The notes under the pieces were generated by a model. The model worked only from the letters and a program-made list of their open reading frames with translations. It did not search any database and was not told the DNA's origin. This document shows positions 45,095 to 52,098 of a DNA stretch of 64,000 nucleotides, piece after piece (positions within the stretch are counted from its first letter, which is position 1; each line of letters starts with the position of its first letter). Source of the stretch: Alkalihalobacterium elongatum (GTDB lineage Bacteria; Bacillota; Bacilli; Bacillales; Bacillaceae_F); assembly GCF_019024285.1 (NCBI RefSeq), contig NZ_WMKZ01000004.1, positions 1 through 64,000 of the forward strand. The letters are read 5' to 3'. A program made the translations under genes and the position numbers.

Positions 45095-46603
45095 TTACTT
45101 TTCCGTATAACTTACATATCCATTTAAAGTTAAAATGAAATCAAGCATTGCACCTTGTGCTTGCCACAAGTGCGCGCGGTTGTTTTGACTTTGATATTGT
45201 TTTAATGCATTTTCGATTTGTTTGACATAAGTCAACGTATTTTCAAGCTGTATTTTCAAGTTTGTATCCGAGCTGCTATTGATTGCTTCTTTTGCTTTTA
45301 ATTCATAGACACGAATTTTAGCTGAAATGAGCTCCATTTGTTCTACAGGCAGTTGGTAGTTAGGCTCATTAATTCCGTTAGTCACCACAGCAGTTGTTGC
45401 GATGACAACATCATGTGCCTCTTTTGCTAATGAAGCTGTGTTGTTTACTCGATAAGGAAGGTAATCAACCCATGATTTGAAATCTTTGTTTAGAGACGTT
45501 AAATAATTAGCTAAACGTTCAGCTGAAGCTAAGTCATGAGTGAGTCCTGTATAAACGACAAATCTCGTTTCATTTGATTGATTTTTTTCTCTTTCTATCT
45601 CACGTGGATAAATCCCCGCATTACGTAATTTTGTTACTTGTTCATATAAAGTCGGTTCCGTATTATATCCACCAGTTTGCACCACATAGAAGGCTAGATT
45701 AGCATCAGCTTCACCTAATGTGGATTGAAAATATCGTTGTGTTTGTTGAACTGGTTTTGACTCGGTACTAGTAGAAGGAGATGACGAATCCGTCGTGCTT
45801 GGTGTCGTGTTTGTATTTTCACCACTCGTTCCTGTCTCATTATTAGTTTCTGTTCCACTACTTACCTCGGTATTGACTTCAATATAGCGATTAAGTTTAC
45901 TTTGATCGAACTTATAATCTAATTTAAAGTCTTGCTTTACATCGATAAACTCTGAAAAATCTTCACAATAAAACGCACGCAGGTTGAGGTTAGCTTCTAG
46001 CCTGTCTGTCTCATCATCTAGGGAAAAATCATAGCTTTGAACATGGATAATTCGTTTAAGCTTTTCAATTTCCTCAATAAATGAATGAACATCCTCTTCT
46101 TTACCGTTCATATTGATATTTAATTCAACATAAGACACATTAAGTTGATTTACGTCCGTCACTTGAGACTCAAGAAGTGAGTATAATTCATCATCGAATA
46201 TATGTTTCCAAGACTCTGGTTCGTTTTCTTCTACTCCTTCAGTTCCTTCAATTTGCTCGTTCTCATTGTTATGAATGCTAATCGATACATCCTCAATGAC
46301 AGCGCTCGTCTTTAGCTCTGTTTTTTCTAAATCAGCAATTACCTGTTCAACATTCGCTCGCATTGGCACACGATCTAGTAATGCCTTACGTTGAAGGGAG
46401 GTTAACGTTTGTGGTGTTAACTTATCGATCTTTGTTTGATAGGTAGCGATTTCTGTATGAACTCGTTGCAGTTCTTCTTGCTGACTTCTTTCTTCTGCTT
46501 GTAAAGGTTTAACAAAATAGAAGTAAAATGCTGCTAAAATAAGAAAGAAGATTAAGATACCATATAAAATTGCTTTTTTATTTGAATTCAGCCACTCACT
46601 CAT
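45095..46603 (-). CDS. pilO: PilO-like pilus protein with C-terminal SPOR domain
   Basis: A 502-residue protein, far longer than usual PilO (about 200). Residues 1-70 give a membrane segment (YGILIFFLILAAFYFYF) and coiled coil. Residues 70-220 form the PilO ferredoxin-like part. A Thr/Ser/Asn-rich linker (250-285) leads to a SPOR-like domain (AFYVVQTGGYNTEPTLYEQV, to about 370) and a helical tail. SPOR domains bind denuded septal peptidoglycan, so this could tie pili to the wall. It overlaps pilN by 4 nt. Confidence 0.82.
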   Translation of the reverse strand: MSEWLNSNKKAILYGILIFFLILAAFYFYFVKPLQAEERSQQEELQRVHTEIATYQTKIDKLTPQTLTSLQRKALLDRVPMRANVEQVIADLEKTELKTSAVIEDVSISIHNNENEQIEGTEGVEENEPESWKHIFDDELYSLLESQVTDVNQLNVSYVELNINMNGKEEDVHSFIEEIEKLKRIIHVQSYDFSLDDETDRLEANLNLRAFYCEDFSEFIDVKQDFKLDYKFDQSKLNRYIEVNTEVSSGTETNNETGTSGENTNTTPSTTDSSSPSTSTESKPVQQTQRYFQSTLGEADANLAFYVVQTGGYNTEPTLYEQVTKLRNAGIYPREIEREKNQSNETRFVVYTGLTHDLASAERLANYLTSLNKDFKSWVDYLPYRVNNTASLAKEAHDVVIATTAVVTNGINEPNYQLPVEQMELISAKIRVYELKAKEAINSSSDTNLKIQLENTLTYVKQIENALKQYQSQNNRAHLWQAQGAMLDFILTLNGYVSYTEK

Positions 46604-47157
46604 GACCCTTCACCTACTAACGTATTAAGCTTTAAGGTATATTGAGATTGATACAAGAAATCATCATCAGAAGTTGAAATCGATTCTACTTGAGCATTAG
46701 AGACCAGGTTAGAATTAATAAGACGATTTAAATAAACTGCAGCATCTCCTTTCGATTGGAAAGTCACCTGCATCGAAAGGTCGCCATTATTAATGAAGGA
46801 ATAATTCGTTACCTCCGCCTTATCTGGCAACAGCATATACATCTGTTCTTTTAAGTCGACAGTATCTTTATAAATCCCGCCTAAAAACGTATTCATACTA
46901 GTATAGTAATCAACATAGTTATACTCTGTAATTCCCGTAGTTTTTGTTATAAAATCCTGTTCAAGCTGATGAAGTTCAGCCGTCTGGGCTACCACTTGTT
47001 GCTCTAACGATTGAACCGAGTTTTTAGTCTCAAAATACGTATATGTCAAAAAACTAGCGGCGGCAATGACCGTAAAGGCTCCAACTACAGGAATGATAGG
47101 TAAGCCTTTTTCTTTTTTTATTACTCGTTGAGGTAACAAATCAATGCTTATGTTCAC
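46600..47157 (-). CDS. pilN: Type IV pilus alignment protein PilN
   Basis: A 185-residue bitopic membrane protein starting MNISIDLLPQR, the PilN motif that docks into PilM. A membrane segment near residues 20-42 and a coiled coil precede an extracellular ferredoxin-like domain. The start is a GTG with GGAGCG 7 nt upstream. The longer frame of 23 extra residues is not supported. Its stop overlaps the pilO start. Confidence 0.88.
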   Translation of the reverse strand: MNISIDLLPQRVIKKEKGLPIIPVVGAFTVIAAASFLTYTYFETKNSVQSLEQQVVAQTAELHQLEQDFITKTTGITEYNYVDYYTSMNTFLGGIYKDTVDLKEQMYMLLPDKAEVTNYSFINNGDLSMQVTFQSKGDAAVYLNRLINSNLVSNAQVESISTSDDDFLYQSQYTLKLNTLVGEGS

Positions 47158-47197
47158 TGTTATCGCTCCAATCCTTTTGAAACGCAAAATTAATAGA

Positions 47198-48328
47198 TTA
47201 TTTCTTTTTCTTGTCTTTTTTCTCATTGCCGCGCATCGCTAATCCAATCGCAACGCTACAACTATCTAGTAAATCATGTTGCATAAACCCAAAATCTAGT
47301 ATGGAATTGTAATCGATTTTCGTCACTTCACTTGGTAATCGCTCTTGTAAACGGTTGAAAACCTTTGCCGTATTTTCTCCAGTAACAATGATACGCTTGA
47401 ACTCACTGTCACGCTCTCCTAGCGAATATCGATAGAAGTTTTGCGCTTTTTGAATTTCATTCAGTATTTCTTCAAGATATGAGTCCTCTGTATCACTTTC
47501 CGTCACATCAAAAGTAGCTGCAACTTCATCTTGTATAGAAAAGTCTTCATCAGCAAATGAAAGAACATCGTCTGAAGTATTTTTCTTAATCACATTTTCA
47601 GTGCGATTAATTTCCATCGTCCGAGAAAAAACGATTAACTCATCTTTAAAAATATGGATATCAACGGCATCATTAGAAACGTCAACGATCATCTCTGTCT
47701 CTTGCAGCCAACTAGGGTGAGCATAAAGTAATAAGCGTTGCAGTGCTAATGCTCTAAGTTCTGCAGTTAACGGTTTAAAGCCAGCGTCTTCACATGTCTC
47801 TAACAGTCCTTCTGATAATTCTCGCGATGTAGCAAAGAAAAGAATTTCACTACGAGGACCTTGTAATTCCTTTTCTACACTTACCGTTAATTCGTCTAAT
47901 GTAAAATCATCTTCACTAGCAGTCCCTTTATCCTTCTTTTCAGGTACGATCGAACCGATTTTCACAAAATCATAGATCGGTTCTTCAAATGGAAGATGGA
48001 TCGATTCTCCGATTTGAAACTGGAGCAATTTAGCTAATTCAGTCTCTCCCACATCTGGCAGAGAGCTAATTTTACGGATCAACGAATGCTGAGTCGGGAT
48101 CGCTAAATGTGCTTGTTTCGAAGCATTTCGATGGTCTTCTAAGTATTTACGCAGTGCTGTTTCAAGTAAGCCTTTTTGTTGGATTTTTCCGCCTGCAATA
48201 ACCGTATCCGTCAACGTAGTTTCAGAGACTTCTTGAAGCACTGGTATTTGCTTGTCCATTTTTACTGTCGCAAACGTCACTTTCTTCTCGCGGAAATCGA
48301 TGCCTGAGTATTTGTTGTTGAAAAACAT
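47198..48328 (-). CDS. pilM: Type IV pilus actin-like protein PilM
   Basis: A 376-residue cytosolic actin-fold protein that binds the PilN N terminus under the membrane. It has YSGIDFREKKVTFATV at the N terminus, IPTQHSLIRKISSLP and LLQFQIGESIHLPFEE near 100-120, typical of PilM. An acidic insertion lies near residues 235-280. It is followed by pilN after 40 nt. Confidence 0.88.
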   Translation of the reverse strand: MFFNNKYSGIDFREKKVTFATVKMDKQIPVLQEVSETTLTDTVIAGGKIQQKGLLETALRKYLEDHRNASKQAHLAIPTQHSLIRKISSLPDVGETELAKLLQFQIGESIHLPFEEPIYDFVKIGSIVPEKKDKGTASEDDFTLDELTVSVEKELQGPRSEILFFATSRELSEGLLETCEDAGFKPLTAELRALALQRLLLYAHPSWLQETEMIVDVSNDAVDIHIFKDELIVFSRTMEINRTENVIKKNTSDDVLSFADEDFSIQDEVAATFDVTESDTEDSYLEEILNEIQKAQNFYRYSLGERDSEFKRIIVTGENTAKVFNRLQERLPSEVTKIDYNSILDFGFMQHDLLDSCSVAIGLAMRGNEKKDKKKK

Positions 48329-48350
48329 AGAGTCACCTTCTATAGATTAT

Positions 48351-49436
48351 TTATCTTTCTGTTCTCATATCTATAATCATGTCAATGTTTGAGTTTACGG
48401 TATAATCGCTTTCAGTGATCGTTGGCCTTGGAGGTTTATATCCCCCGCCTTCACCGGTTTCTGGGTTAACACCTGCACGAGCGTCAATAGTTATAGCATT
48501 TGAACCAAACTCTACATCTTGACCAATTAGTGCACCCACCAGATTAAATTTACCATTACCAGTAACCTTTAAGTCATTTATAATTAAAAATCCATTGATA
48601 ACAAGGGTGCCTCCTGTACTATGAAACTGTTGTATATATACTAAGTGGCCTTCAGGTATTGTTATAGTGTCATGATTTCCGATACTAATACTATTAAAAT
48701 GATGTTTATTTTTGGTAGAGTCAAACTTATATGCTGAATTTAAATTTCCTGTAGCTAAACTAGGTTGTAATTGATAAAAACTTAGAATTTCAGCAAAAGT
48801 AGTACCTATCATAGTAAACGCAGGATTTCCCCGTAGATTAGGGTTTAAGTCTAACTTCTTTGTGGCCTGTACAGCAGACCCTGTAAAAGGTGGTATTGGT
48901 GCTGGAACTTCTACCCCTTCATATATAGTTGGACCTGTACCTCTATTGATTTTTAAATCTATACTTCTTTGAAGCTTAGAATTCGCTATTTGTTTTGCAG
49001 TCAACGTGATATTGTACACGTCCCCTGTAAGGGATTCATTCAGAATAAGGACTTCGATTAATTCACCATCTATGTTATAATTTTGTACTCTCGGATTAGT
49101 ATTATTTGCAAGATAAAAGAATGGACCTTTTTTAACGATTGGTATCTCCTCTCCATTCTCTGTAATTGGGTGAAGATTTCCATTACCATCTTTATATTTT
49201 AATACTTCATTTTCACTAGAGTCTTGATAATGGTTCATTTCACTAATAAAAAGGTCGATGGCTCCCTCTAATTTATAAAACTCTTGTTGTTCTGATAATG
49301 CCGTAACATTTGTTTTTTTACCATAGAGAGTAGTATTCAATAATCCAGCACCTACTATTGAAACAAACACGATAATAAATAATGTTAATAAGAGTGCCGC
49401 CCCTTTTTCATTCTTGATTGGTATTGTCTGTCTCAC
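48351..49436 (-). CDS. Large PilX/GspK-like minor pilin
   Basis: A 361-residue protein with a prepilin-like N terminus: NEKG followed by the hydrophobic AALLLTLFIIVFVSIVG. The Glu at position +5 of normal pilins is absent, as in GspK/PilX tip pilins. The C-terminal part (230-330) has short beta repeats such as TLVINGFLIINDLKVTGNGK, suggesting a beta-helix like polymer-forming surface domains. It lies among minor pilin genes and may cap the pilus. The family assignment is tentative. Confidence 0.65.
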   Translation of the reverse strand: MRQTIPIKNEKGAALLLTLFIIVFVSIVGAGLLNTTLYGKKTNVTALSEQQEFYKLEGAIDLFISEMNHYQDSSENEVLKYKDGNGNLHPITENGEEIPIVKKGPFFYLANNTNPRVQNYNIDGELIEVLILNESLTGDVYNITLTAKQIANSKLQRSIDLKINRGTGPTIYEGVEVPAPIPPFTGSAVQATKKLDLNPNLRGNPAFTMIGTTFAEILSFYQLQPSLATGNLNSAYKFDSTKNKHHFNSISIGNHDTITIPEGHLVYIQQFHSTGGTLVINGFLIINDLKVTGNGKFNLVGALIGQDVEFGSNAITIDARAGVNPETGEGGGYKPPRPTITESDYTVNSNIDMIIDMRTER

Positions 49437-49447
49437 TCACCATCACC

Positions 49448-49903
49448 TCATCTTTTAAAACGTGAGTTTGCATCATGGTAAACTGTTGTTTCTAATTGGA
49501 AATTACGATCTCTATTTTTTAAACCTAGTGTTACATTGTATTTTACTGGATTTTCTATAGGCTCAGGATGAACTTCAAAATGTTCAACATGACTTGATAA
49601 CACAGTGTCTCCGTCTTTTAAATAAACTTCACTTAATAAGTGATTATAGCGAATAAAGACCTCACTACCTTTTCTTAATTCCCAAGAATCTGCGGAAGAT
49701 TGAATACGTGCACCATCTCTTATTTTCTCGCTCATGTATTGGGTAATAAACCTCGCCTCATGTTGCAGTTGATTATCAATACTCGTTTCTTGATGAACTT
49801 TCATCGTACTGTTAACTAACAAAAAAACAGGGGCCGACACTATTCCCATGATCGTTATCATTAAGAGTAACTCTACTAATGTTATTCCCCGTTGGTTTCT
49901 CAT
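49448..49903 (-). CDS. PilW-like minor pilin
   Basis: A 151-residue prepilin with the class III signal NQRG|ITLVELLLMITIMG, the cleavage Gly and Glu5 intact. The globular part has beta strands (SWELRKGSEVFIRYN). It is probably a minor pilin of the initiation complex. It overlaps the previous gene as ATGA and lies 11 nt before the PilX-like gene. Confidence 0.8.
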   Translation of the reverse strand: MRNQRGITLVELLLMITIMGIVSAPVFLLVNSTMKVHQETSIDNQLQHEARFITQYMSEKIRDGARIQSSADSWELRKGSEVFIRYNHLLSEVYLKDGDTVLSSHVEHFEVHPEPIENPVKYNVTLGLKNRDRNFQLETTVYHDANSRFKR

Positions 49904-50358
49904 GATTGCTTTTTCACCACCGTCACCAACATCACTTCTTGACTATTTGGTTCGCTCGATTTAACTAGCACTTCGATCTCATAAAAGTTTTTTTCTAGCA
50001 GTTCATTTCGACTCGCCACATTAGTTGCACTGGAGAGAATTTTAAAGTGAATTTCATATACGATTTCAGAACTTGTCAATGTAGGCATTGAAAGTTTATT
50101 TGTATCAATTTCTGAACAGCCTGATTCAGGTGTACAAATTCCGTATATTGTTTTACCACCTAAGTTAGCTGGAAAGGAACTAACTCTTGCCTCTTCTATT
50201 ACTTCTTGAGCAAAATATTGAAGCTGACTTTCTTTTCCTTGAGATACGGTATTGGTAAAGGTACCTGTCATTAATGTGAGAATAGGAATGACAATAATCC
50301 CCAATAGGGTAATTGTTACGAGCAACTCTATTAATGTAACTCCTCTTTGATCCTTCAT
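49900..50358 (-). CDS. PilV-like minor pilin
   Basis: A 152-residue prepilin with signal DQRG|VTLIELLVTITLLG, processed by the adjacent peptidase. Two Cys (GICTPESGC) near residue 80 may form a disulfide. I start at ATG 50356-50358. GAGG is only 2-3 nt upstream, but the earlier frame has no pilin-like sequence. It lies 11 nt after the peptidase gene. Confidence 0.8.
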   Translation of the reverse strand: MKDQRGVTLIELLVTITLLGIIVIPILTLMTGTFTNTVSQGKESQLQYFAQEVIEEARVSSFPANLGGKTIYGICTPESGCSEIDTNKLSMPTLTSSEIVYEIHFKILSSATNVASRNELLEKNFYEIEVLVKSSEPNSQEVMLVTVVKKQS

Positions 50359-50369
50359 AACCTCACACC

Positions 50370-51125
50370 CTACCATAATAAGTTCAAATACCAATTCCAG
50401 ATGTCATACCCGAATAAATACGCAGCAATAGTTCCTATAAAAATAAAAGGCCCAAACGCAATTGGTTGTTTACGTTTCACGATGCCGAGCGCTATTAACA
50501 GGACACCAACGATCGTTCCGACAAACGATGCTAAGACGAGACTCATAACGGTCATCCACGGTCCTAAAGCGACACCGATCGCTGCATAAAGCTTTACATC
50601 GCCACCACCCATACCTCCACGGCTGACGATCGCAATAAGTAGTAACAATGCAAAACCAACAACTCCACCGAGTAAATAGTACCAAAATGGCTCCGACCCA
50701 ATAAAAAGGCGACTAATGATTAATAAACCTAGCATTGGTAATGTAACCACATCTAAAATGAGTTGTTTACGAATATCGGTTAATACTGAAATAACAAGTA
50801 AAATCGTAAGTAAAAGTGCTGGAATTAACTCTAATTGCAAGCCAACAAACTTATAGACAATAAAAATTGAAGTTGCTGTTAACAACTCCCCAAACGGATA
50901 CAAAGGCGAAATCTTCACTTTACAGTAACGACATTTCCCTTTTAAAAATAAATAACTGAATACAGGAACTAAATCGAATACCGATAACTTATGCTTACAA
51001 TTAGGACAATGAGAAGGTGGGAAGGCTACAGATTCTTTGTTTAATAGACGGATGGCTACGACGTTGAAGAAGGAGCCAAGTAAAAGTGCAGTACAAATAA
51101 CATAAATATCTATAAGTAACATCAT
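50370..51125 (-). CDS. comC: Prepilin peptidase (ComC/PilD)
   Basis: A 251-residue membrane aspartyl protease that cleaves and N-methylates prepilins. It has the N-terminal zinc-binding CPNC...CRYC pairs near 40-70 and the catalytic Asp residues in VLTDIRKQ and GGGDVKL, with six to eight membrane segments. AAAAGGAGG precedes the ATG. Its place near folC and spoIIB matches comC of B. subtilis, so it is probably the native peptidase around which the pilus genes gathered. Confidence 0.93.
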   Translation of the reverse strand: MMLLIDIYVICTALLLGSFFNVVAIRLLNKESVAFPPSHCPNCKHKLSVFDLVPVFSYLFLKGKCRYCKVKISPLYPFGELLTATSIFIVYKFVGLQLELIPALLLTILLVISVLTDIRKQLILDVVTLPMLGLLIISRLFIGSEPFWYYLLGGVVGFALLLLIAIVSRGGMGGGDVKLYAAIGVALGPWMTVMSLVLASFVGTIVGVLLIALGIVKRKQPIAFGPFIFIGTIAAYLFGYDIWNWYLNLLW

Positions 51126-51156
51126 AGCCTACCTCCTTTTGTTTTTTTATATTAAT

Positions 51157-51182
51157 AAAGCTGTTGAATAGACAACAGCTTT
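51157..51182 (-). other. Hairpin between pilin and peptidase genes
   Basis: AAAGCTGTTG and CAACAGCTTT pair with a 6-nt loop. No T-run follows. It probably makes the major pilin message more abundant than the distal genes. Confidence 0.65.
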
Positions 51183-51197
51183 GATTTCTTAATTATT

Positions 51198-51530
51198 TTA
51201 TTTATTATAGGTACACTTAGCATCTAATGCCGTTTTCCCTGAGTCGATTGTACAAGTTATTTTACCTTTAGGAGCTTCATTTAAGTATTTACCTGCAACC
51301 AACTCATCAATAGTTTCATATTTATCGCCCATTGCTTGTGCTCTTGCAGCAGCATCTCTTACTAATGATTGTGTTTGTGCAGCTGAATTAGTTCCTGCAT
51401 CATTTACATTATTAGTAATCATAGGAATCGCAATTGCCGCGATAATCCCTAAAATAACAATAACTACTAGTAACTCGATAAGTGTTAAACCTTTTTGATT
51501 TTTAAGACGTTTTTGGATAAGTGCCTTCAT
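51198..51530 (-). CDS. pilA: Major type IV pilin (ComGC/PilA-like)
   Basis: A 110-residue prepilin. The basic leader ends in NQKG, followed by LTLIELLVVIVILGIIAAI, the polymerisation helix with Glu5. The mature pilin of about 96 residues ends with two Cys (ITCTIDSG...AKCTYN) that likely form a disulfide. It is the first gene of the pilus operon, downstream of the riboswitch leader, which fits a major subunit. It is short, like ComGC, so a pseudopilin role is the alternative. Confidence 0.88.
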   Translation of the reverse strand: MKALIQKRLKNQKGLTLIELLVVIVILGIIAAIAIPMITNNVNDAGTNSAAQTQSLVRDAAARAQAMGDKYETIDELVAGKYLNEAPKGKITCTIDSGKTALDAKCTYNK

Positions 51531-51621
51531 TTAAAAATCTCTCCTTTATTTGTTAGATTAATAATTACCTATTTTCAGAGCATTTTGCTCTCAAAACCGA
51601 AACTTACGTACTAGAGCTGAT

Positions 51622-51708
51622 CTAGTGGTGCTGCCTTGCTTCTGTCCTTACTGGATGACTTCATCCGCTAACTTTTTTACCTTAATTTGTCAAAAAGTGA
51701 CAATTTAA
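51622..51708 (-). other. Structured 3' half of the pilin leader
   Basis: After the terminator the leader forms CTTAA-TTGTC/GACAA-TTAAG and GGATGA/TCATCC hairpins. GCACCACTAG (51631-51622) is a perfect 10-nt complement of CTAGTGGTGC (51776-51767) within the aptamer. It could be an alternative fold or an intron remnant. Confidence 0.5.
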
Positions 51709-51711
51709 GTG

Positions 51712-51766
51712 CAAAAAAATAACCTTTACTAGACCACCTCCGAGATGTCATATGTAAAAGTCGGTT
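51712..51766 (-). terminator. Riboswitch-controlled intrinsic terminator
   Basis: AACC and TTTAC pair with GTAAA and GGTT, enclosing a second stem (GACATC with a bulged GGTGGTC), followed by ATTTTTTT. The AACC arm is the 3' end of the c-di-GMP-II aptamer, so ligand binding and termination are mutually exclusive. Confidence 0.8.
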
Positions 51767-51830
51767 GCACCACTAGCTCCCTATGACTCAGGTGCCCACA
51801 TACGAGTCATATTTCATCGCGCCTTTTTGT
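51757..51830 (-). ncRNA. c-di-GMP-II riboswitch aptamer
   Basis: The minus-strand RNA reads TATGACTC, a 14-nt loop with TGGGCACCT, GAGTCATA, then AGCTAGTGGTGCAACCGAC. Stem lengths, loop length and the conserved GGGCAC, GTGCAACCGAC segments match the class II c-di-GMP aptamer known from the Clostridioides difficile leader. It sits 225 nt before the pilin start. Because the terminator uses the aptamer 3' end, c-di-GMP should turn the operon on. Confidence 0.9.
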
Positions 51831-51886
51831 TCAATATATTGAACATTTGTAGTTAAATATACCCTAATGACCATTACTTCAAACCT

Positions 51887-51915
51887 ATTATAGCAAGTCC
51901 TATTTCTTAGGTCAC
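51887..51915 (-). promoter_or_regulatory. Extended -10 promoter of the pilus operon
   Basis: On the minus strand GTGACC is followed by 17 nt and TATAAT, with TG one base before it (TGCTATAAT). The transcript would start near 51880, about 50 nt before the aptamer. The 180 nt further up to the cyclase gene show nothing else clear. Confidence 0.75.
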
Positions 51916-52098
51916 TAGAGTTTTTGAATTCCCTTTATTTTACTAGTCATTTTGTCTACCTATAAGACTGATTATAGCAAAAAACTCCTAAATATAAATC
52001 CCTTTTTTTAAAATAAATTACATTTTTTTCGACATTTAGTACGACTTTAGTCACAAAAGTAACAAATATACTACTTCTTTGAATAATCTACAATAGAC

